Shown here one piece after another: positions 58,501-64,000 of a stretch of 64,000 nucleotides of DNA. The stretch is taken from positions 16,248,606 through 16,312,605 of the forward strand of contig NC_135009.1 of the NCBI RefSeq assembly GCF_051020985.1, in the 5' to 3' direction. The position numbers and the translations under genes were made by a program. Every line of letters starts with the position of its first letter. The stretch's first letter is position 1. The DNA comes from Nomia melanderi (Eukaryota > Arthropoda > Insecta > Hymenoptera > Halictidae). The notes beneath the pieces were generated by a model that had not been told where the DNA came from, made no database searches, and saw only the letters and a list, made by a program, of their open reading frames with translations.

Positions 58501-61500
58501 TCATTAGAAATACATCATCTAACTGCAAACAAAGTCCTTATGGTTATCTAATAATTAGACTGCGGATTCTTATGCATTCATGGAAAATTTGGAGATACAA
58601 AATTGCTCAAAATAAAATATCTCAAGTCTAATGTTTCTCATAACATTTCTTAGGGAAAACCATTTCCCACTGTAATTCTGCTTTTCTAATTACATTCTTG
58701 AACATTTGAATTAACACTAGGTTTACGGAACGCTAATATATGGAAGATATAGATCCGCAGTCTACTTCTAATATATGGAAGATACAGATCCGCAGTCTAC
58801 TTCTAATATATGGAAAACTGGACCTCGAATAGACACGAGGACAATAGGCTGAACGATTAACTGACAACGAATGAGTAATCCGGCAGGGATCTATCGTGGG
58901 CTACATGTAAAAAGGATCAGGAAGACGGAACGACTCTCGCGCGGCATGCAAAGCGTGCGCGTTTACTCTGCCAAGGCCCCGTAGCGGTTCACTATTCCGA
59001 GATTGACCTTTCGTATACACGGATGCCTCCAAAACGTGCAACAGATCCTTTCCGTTGACGGACCGTTGGCTCACGGTTATCTGCCTATAACTGTAAGGCA
59101 GGTCGTAAGGTTCAGGATGGTTTCCCAGGCAAAATGTACACTTGCGCGGTATCGTTCATTTTATTGAAACGACGACCGTGCTGGTCTCCGACTAAACGAG
59201 ACTGATGATTCACTTAGATCGTGAGCGCGCGATCGAAGATGCGATTTAACACTAGGTTTACGGAAATTTTTCCTGCATTTTATACCATTGTTCCTGGAAA
59301 GGTTGGTGTTCGTTCGTTTCGGTCTTAGTAGTTAGAAGTTTAAAAGTAGACAATTTAAAAGTGAACACTTATCAAATAATATTAGTAAACCTAGTGTTAA
59401 AATCCCTCGCGCTCATCCCTTGCGTCTAACTCGGTAGAGTGCCACGATCATCTCAAAAATCGGCGACGATTGAAAAATATTGCTAATTACAAGCGTTAAC
59501 GACAGGCGAAACTAGCAGAAGGTACAAGGATCTCATTAACACGTTCAGTGCTACGAGTTTCTGTAGAAAAATATTTTTAACCCTTAGCACTCCGAATGGT
59601 TTTGTAATCTATCAGCAACTGCAACTAATCTTTATAGTATCCATAGCGAAAATTAGAAATGCTATAACATTTCTTCAAATTTAGTACAAAATTTGGATGC
59701 GTGGAAAATAATTTTAGGGTAGTTTCTTTAAGATTCATTAAAATATCTAGTATCATTCCTGGTGCATTGGAGCCTACAGAGTTCAAAGGGTTAAAAGTAG
59801 TATATAAGAATTGCCAGAAATTCGAATACAAGTTAATATTTAATTAAAAAAAAATCAATATAGTTCATCATCAAAATATAAGATTCTATGGCACGGAACG
59901 TGTTAAAATTACATTGTCCAGTTTGTCTGGCAATCGTTTCCCCGTCGTTCCCAGGTGATCGACGGTCCTGAAATTTCCTCGGCCGAACCGCGCCTCGATG
60001 CGCCTTAAGGCTGCGCTCGCAAAAAGCAGCGTGCAGTTTGGCCTGCGCGAGGAACAAAGGCCGGACACGAGTTGTGCAACGCGGCATTTATCCTCGCGAT
60101 TATCTATGCCGGAGAACCCCGAGCGTGCATTTCACTTTTATTCGAAATGATGCACGCTCGGGGACTACCGCCACCTGTTACGTGCGCGGCCGCCCGACAC
60201 GACTGGCTAACATCCGCGTCGCTATCGGCCGACGCGTCGCGGGCGAATTAAACGTTGCAACATTCCCGTCGCTATTCCGAACGAGAAGTAGGAAGTCTAT
60301 ATACAGCCTCGGACCTCTCTGGGAAGCTTGAAACGTGCGGCGAGCGTCTTTTCTAGCGCGTCGAATTGATTGTACACGGCTCGCGAGAAGCGCTCTCGAA
60401 CGACGACGCGTTACGCTCATTGACGCCTCGCGACAAAAACCGCACCGGTCGATTGTCACTCGGAGAAGCTCACCGCGTAGTCGTTTCCTCGCGCGGATCG
60501 CTAACGAGCGAGTTATTACGGAGACAGCGTACGTAGACCCCTTCAGCGCGCCCGTCGAGCACCTCTCGCTCTCGTTTTCTCCGGCGCGAGACTTTCGCCA
60601 GTTACCGATTAGAAATCTCCGCGTTTGCTTTTAACGGATTTGTCCGTCCCTCGGTTTCCAACGGCGTTCATTCAACGGACGCGCGCGGAAGCGTATCGGT
60701 GAATGTTTAACCCGTCGAGCGCGGCGCCGATTTTGCTATACTTTCCGCTCAGGCGGCGTGAGCGTTCGACGAGAGCGAACGCTAAACTAGACCGCGCGAC
60801 AGCGCAACAGACGATTCCTTTTCTTCACTGTTTCTTCTGTCGTTTGCACTGTGACGATGCAGGCAATGCACGTGTATACAATGTATAAACATAAGATAAT
60901 GGGGTGGGGAATGCCAGAGAGACAAAAGCGCGAACACCAAGAAACGATCGGTCTGAAAAAGCCACGGGAGTACGCTAAATTTTAACGTAAATTTTTTAAT
61001 TGTCAATAATTTAACCCTTTGAAATGCTGGTCTCGCGCACCGATGTCGACCGAACGAGAAGTTCGCTGTCGGTCCCTAGAATCCACGCCGCTTGAACGGA
61101 GAGTTCACTGTCAGTCCCCGGGGACTGACGTAGCGCTCAGCGTGTTAACCCGTTAACCGAGCGACGAGTCGGTCACGCCTCCGCGTTCGCAACTGCGAGT
61201 TACTTTAACGAATCCAATGGTTTTTGCAGAGATTCCCGTCGGAGGAGAGACATGTTTTACCCAGAAGAATCGACGCGGTCTCCGAGGAGTCTTGCCAAAG
61301 GAGGGCGAAGCGGCATTGAGAAAGGTCCGAGATAAGTCCGGATAAGGCGAGGAACCGAGAGAGACTTCACGAGGAGTCTTCCAGGTCGAATCAGGAAGAG
61401 GTTCGCGCGATCTACGGGGTGCCCGGGAAGTAAAGCTCGCGAGCGTGACGCGAAACGCGGCCCGCGACGATTTGTCACGGCAGTTTGAAAGTCGAGCTCG

Positions 61501-63965
61501 TTACGGGTCGGTCGAACGAACGAATCAAGGCCGGCTAGAAACACGTATCGCGTTGCCAACATTGTTGGTCACTTAGCCGAACGAACCTTAAGGTCACGCG
61601 CGTCTGTTAACTTTGATTGATCCGCTGCACCTCGGCGGCACTTGGGTGCGGAGTACCGTTGTCAGCCGATGAATTTTTCAAGTAACGCTTTTATGCTCGA
61701 GCTTTGTACACGGGGCACCTGTTGACTCTGTCGAATGTCACTGTAACGGTAACTCCGAGCTTTAACCCTTTGCACTCGGTCTTTCGCCAGGAATATTTTG
61801 ACATTCAATGATGAGGTAGACATCTTGTGAAATTATTTTTATTATTATTATTATTATTATTATATTTTATATCAATATTTCTCAAATCGACGCATTATAG
61901 GTAGTATAATATTAAATAAATTTTATAGTTTTACTGTATGAAATCAAGGGGTGAGTCACCCGTGAGTGCAAAGGGTTATGCAAAGCTGCGAACGGATCAT
62001 TTAATCGTTCGAATAACGAGATTGATCACGCGGTTTCTTTTCCAGTATATAGAACTCTGATAATTCGGTGGAAAGAGTATTCAGTTTGGAAAGTCTTTGA
62101 CAAACGGTTAACGTCGTCGTCTCATTATCTTGTTTACAATTTGTATATTTCTGCAATGACTGCACCGTTCCCATAATTCAAGCGACAGATCAACAGGCGA
62201 AACAATGTATTGTATTTTGTTTACTTATGCTCTCCACTCCACGCGTTGCACGCTCGCCGCGAGGTGCTCGGTGTCGCCTGAGCGGAAAGGACAGCAACGT
62301 CGGCGCCAAGCTCAAAGTGTTAATAGTCTCTCGGGTCCCGCGAGCTGTTTACATTTCGTCCCTGGAACCCGCACGCGAGCAGACGGCACGGGCCGACTGT
62401 TACGGTTCCCGTGGAACGGTATCGCTTTCCTTTCTCGCTTTTACGCGCGCTACGGGATTGTGTACTTTCGATTTTCGCGGCGATAGGGATGCACGCGGCG
62501 GGTTGCCTCACCGACTGAGAACCCGCCGTTCCAAGCGGATTACGCGAGTAGAAGGGTCAAGCCGAGCGTTGCGAGTCAATCAGAGTTTAACACTAGAACT
62601 ACCGATCGCTTCAACCGACTTTTACAAATTTCTTTGCGGAAACCATAAGCGTGAATTTACCGAGATTTCAGTGTTGCTATTACTGAATTAGTTTCATTAA
62701 CATTAGGTTTACTAGCATTTATTGTACACTTCGTTCTATTATTCCTAAAAGAATCGATGCTCGTTTATTTAGATTGAAACTGGAGATTCGATAGGTAATT
62801 GGGGTACATGTCAGTGTGATTCAATCAAAATCGGCGTAAACATTTACAAAATAATATTTCTAGAATCCAATATGCGTCAATTTGACGCGTTCCGTAAACC
62901 TAGTGTTAAGAATTCTGCGTAGAATCTGTACCTTTCCAGTAATTGTAAAAGGGGAAATCAGAAATGAGTGATTCCGACCCATCTGGTAGTTCTAGTGTGA
63001 ACCTCTGATGGAAACCATAGAAATGAATTCAGAGATTCGACAGTCTTGTGCTTCACGCGACACGTAGATCAATTTCGTTAATCATTTCGTATAGAGCTGT
63101 ACGTTTCGAAACAATCTAGCGCAATGCAACCAGACTGCCGATGCGTAGACGTCACTGGCAATTTTGGAACACAAACATCTAGCGCGTGGCACGTCCAGCG
63201 CGAGAGCTAGAACACGCACGCCCAAGATCTGTGGTTTTCTTTATCGAGGGTATATCGGCGTGACGCAGAGCTCGAGAAACGGATCACGGCTGATCGAGCC
63301 GGATCGGAAATCGCTCGGACGCAACCACCGATGCTCCGGGATGATTAATTTCGACCTTAACATTGCCGGACAGCTTATCGGACGGTGCCTTATCTGCGCA
63401 TCGATGACTAAAACTACGCAGTCCGCGGCCTTTGTTTCCCGCGAGCACCGCGTCTCGAAGAAAGTCCCAGACCGATCGTCGTCTCCGGATAATAAAAGCA
63501 ACGCTCGAGGATCGCGGAGCGTTCCGTTTTCCTCGTCGAGCGAAAGTGTAATGCCTGAAACGCGGAAAGATACCGTGTCCGTAGAAAGTATGCAACGCGG
63601 AGGAAACAATTACGTCGGCGGCCAATTATCCGTCTAGCTCGCAAAAGTCGACTATGCGGTCCGCTTCGTCGAGACAAAAAACGCTGGTCACGGTATCGAT
63701 CCTTTTCCCAGGAATCTGATCATCGAGACTTCGACGGTTCCTTTCCACAATAGAGTTCCGTGCCGAACGATCAGGGGAAGAAGGAATACATCGACAGATC
63801 AGACCTACCTAGGTTGCAATTGTCCTGCGCCTCTTCGCACCGGGAAACTACCCTGATGATCGCGCGGCCCGCCAACTGCACGCAAACCGCCATGGCCACG
63901 TTCCTCTCGCCCTGCTCCTGGGATACTTGTTGCACTTGTTCACCATCGTACGAGGGCGGCCTCAT
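55376..63965 (-). CDS. LRRC20: LRRC20-like leucine-rich-repeat protein (four exons plus an alternative first exon)
   Basis: Spliced - strand gene. The common exons are 56132-55989, 55829-55662 and 55539-55376 (TGA stop). Two alternative first exons are 56703-56640 (179-residue product) and 63965-63809 (210-residue product). Each first exon ends one base into a codon that exon 2 completes to Asp. The order of motifs matches vertebrate LRRC20 (184 aa): a short N-terminal helix, then DLSECQLMQVPDAVY, LKRCNLSGNVITKIPPKF, LNLSHNQMSKLPEEL, LNISHNTFIALPP, LHANNNSI and FIDLQANPL repeats, then a short C-terminal cap. Its biochemical function is not well established. There is no signal peptide or membrane segment, so it is probably intracellular. 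It converges on Cip4. A distinct paralogue using the distal exon cannot be excluded. Confidence 0.92.
55662..55829 (-). CDS. LRRC20: LRRC20 exon 3: central leucine-rich repeats
   Basis: Reads ELNLSHNQMSKLPEELSELQ, ALERLNISHNTFIALPP and LKHLHANNNSII. It has canonical LxxLxLSxNxxxxLP repeats. The acceptor is ttgtttctag and the donor G|gtaagt. Confidence 0.95.
55989..56132 (-). CDS. LRRC20: LRRC20 exon 2: first leucine-rich repeats
   Basis: Encodes DLSECQLMQVPDAVYHLMRH, then TELKRCNLSGNVITKIPPKF and AVKFSLIT. The acceptor is tgtttttcag and the donor G|gtgagt. It contains two LRR-like segments (LSECQL..VP and CNLSGNVITKIP). Confidence 0.94.
56640..56703 (-). CDS. LRRC20: LRRC20 proximal first exon
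   Basis: A 64-bp coding exon: MANAVTRVVLRCEEAQENEN, Leu, plus one base, with donor G|gtaaat. The ATG lies in CAAGATGGCGAA, close to the TISU consensus for very short 5' UTRs. It joins the exon starting at 56132 to read ...NENL-DLSECQL, matching the TLDLAECKL region of vertebrate LRRC20. Confidence 0.93.
56696..56707 (-). promoter_or_regulatory. TISU/YY1-like element at the proximal LRRC20 start codon
   Basis: CAAGATGGCGAA matches the TISU consensus SAASATGGCGGC at 10 of 12 positions and includes the YY1 core AAGATGGCG. In animals such elements direct both initiation of transcription and translation from 5' UTRs of about 12 nt, often in housekeeping genes. Confidence 0.5.
57263..57274 (-). 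promoter_or_regulatory. Second TISU-like element upstream of LRRC20
   Basis: CAACATGGCGTC matches SAASATGGCGGC at 11 of 12 positions, 565 bp upstream of the proximal ATG. It opens only a six-codon frame (MASEGF, stop). A TGCGCA NRF1-type half site is nearby at about 57282. It could be a YY1 site, an upstream ORF or a start site for an unseen transcript. Confidence 0.35.
58364..58466. ncRNA. Candidate hairpin RNA, 103 nt
   Basis: The left arm 58364-58393 and right arm 58436-58466 pair over a 21-bp perfect stem (TTTCTTGGTATAGTTACGGA plus T) and an outer TTGG/CCAA and ACCA/TGGT stem. The loop is 42 nt. Size and pairing resemble a microRNA precursor or a hairpin-type transposon remnant. There is no TTAA at its ends. 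It lies within the LRRC20 distal intron. Confidence 0.35.
58711..58830 (+). repeat. Family C left end interrupted by a 35-bp tandem repeat
   Basis: TTAACACTAGGTTTACGGAA is followed at 58734 by about 2.4 copies of a 35-bp unit (taatatatggaagatatag, atccgcagtctacttc), starting at 58734, 58769 and 58804. Confidence 0.75.
59246..59400 (+). repeat. TTAA element, family C
   Basis: 155 bp from TTAACACTAGGTTTACGG to agtaaacctagtgttaa. Confidence 0.82.
59536..59906. repeat. Family G element split by a family D insertion
   Basis: Outer ends are TTAACACGTTCAGTGCTACG and tggcacggaacgtgttaa. A complete D element at 59577-59794 interrupts it, flanked by TTAA. Confidence 0.8.
59577..59794 (+). repeat. TTAA element, family D (nested in G)
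   Basis: 218 bp from TTAACCCTTAGCACTCCG to gagttcaaagggttaa. Confidence 0.85.
60117..60163. other. GC-rich hairpin, 14-bp perfect stem
   Basis: CCCCGAGCGTGCAT at 60117-60130 pairs with ATGCACGCTCGGGG at 60150-60163. TTTC/GAAA extends the stem after a 3-nt bulge. It sits at the edge of a CpG-rich block. Confidence 0.75.
61011..61148. repeat. Short TTAA element with a perfect 20-bp palindrome (G-like)
   Basis: 138 bp from TTAACCCTTTGAAATGCTGG to gctcagcgtgttaa. GTCAGTCCCCGGGGACTGAC at 61110-61129 is a perfect palindrome, 19 bp from the right end. Confidence 0.7.
61762..61979 (+). repeat. TTAA element, family A, with internal (ATT)n
   Basis: From TTAACCCTTTGCACTCGG to gtgagtgcaaagggttat. An ATT microsatellite has grown at about 61836-61862. 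The palindrome GGGTGAgTCACCC is close to the right end. Confidence 0.8.
62587..63001 (+). repeat. Family B-type element split by a family C insertion
   Basis: Outer ends are TTAACACTAGAACTACCG and ctggtagttctagtgtgaa. A complete C element at 62697-62909 lies inside. Confidence 0.78.
62697..62909 (-). repeat. TTAA element, family C (nested)
   Basis: 213 bp from TTAACATTAGGTTTACTAG to cgtaaacctagtgttaa. The palindrome gcgtcaatttgacgc is near the right end. Confidence 0.83.
63809..63965 (-). CDS. LRRC20: LRRC20 distal alternative first exon
   Basis: Starts MRPPSYDGEQVQQ at 63965 and ends RVVSRCEEAQDNCNL plus one base at G|gtaggt. A second in-frame Met is at 63893 (MAVCVQ...). The end is the counterpart of RVVLRCEEAQENENL in the proximal exon at 56640, with the same donor phase. 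The reading is firm. The start codon choice, and the splice to 56132 rather than to a paralogue outside the window, are inferred. Confidence 0.75.
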
Positions 63966-64000
63966 CTCTTCCGAGCGGAAACTCGTGGTAAGCGAAAGAA

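Larger units (their letters stand above)
56708..63808. other. Upstream region and distal intron of LRRC20
   Basis: No exon is firmly supported. Contents are a YY1/NRF1-like region (57260-57300), a hairpin (58364-58466), TTAA elements (59246, 59536, 61011, 61762, 62587), a CpG-rich block at 59990-60800 with a second hairpin, and a second CpG-rich block at 61150-61560. A doubtful - strand open frame at 57824-57643 is discussed in the findings. Confidence 0.6.

Overview
The window is nuclear DNA of an insect, most likely a hymenopteran such as a bee, wasp or ant. The evidence is short exons with GT-AG introns, insect-type protein sequences, alternating AT-rich and CpG-rich blocks, and very dense short inverted-repeat transposons. 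The species cannot be named from the sequence. There is no bacterial, plasmid, CRISPR or tRNA signal, and no transposase gene was found. Most of the long open frames are chance frames in CpG-rich DNA.

Two genes are clear and they converge tail to tail. On the + strand, nine coding exons between 36682 and 51210 encode Cip4 (the CIP4/TOCA/FBP17 family): an F-BAR domain, an HR1 domain and a C-terminal SH3 domain. The nine exons join in one open frame of 590 codons plus a stop. Only a short first coding exon, of about 8 codons in the family, is missing. On the - strand, four exons between 56703 and 55376 encode a 179-residue leucine-rich-repeat protein of the LRRC20 type. A second LRRC20-type first exon lies at 63965-63809. 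It ends in the same phase and in a similar peptide, so the gene appears to have two duplicated, alternative first exons 7 kb apart. The two stop codons are 4.2 kb apart, and that stretch must hold both 3' UTRs.

Bases 1-36681 contain no coding exon I can support. They are probably the Cip4 5' region and first intron. This stretch, and every large intron, is packed with short (100-290 bp) TTAA-flanked inverted-repeat elements. I separate about 13 families, labelled A-M here. Their ends read TTAACCCTTTG... or TTAACAC..., as expected for non-autonomous piggyBac-like MITEs. They insert into one another in at least six nested stacks and abut in chains that share a single TTAA. In most families a short palindrome, different in each family, lies roughly 11-32 bp from one end only. 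This one-sided subterminal palindrome is the most unusual pattern in the window.

Other structure includes a degenerate minisatellite (38853-39700), two roughly 0.2-kb tandem duplications (6430 and 26157), a 103-nt hairpin with a 21-bp perfect stem (58364-58466), a second hairpin (60117-60163), three overlapping mutually exclusive stem-loops (15729-15772), and TISU/YY1-like start-site motifs in the LRRC20 promoter region.
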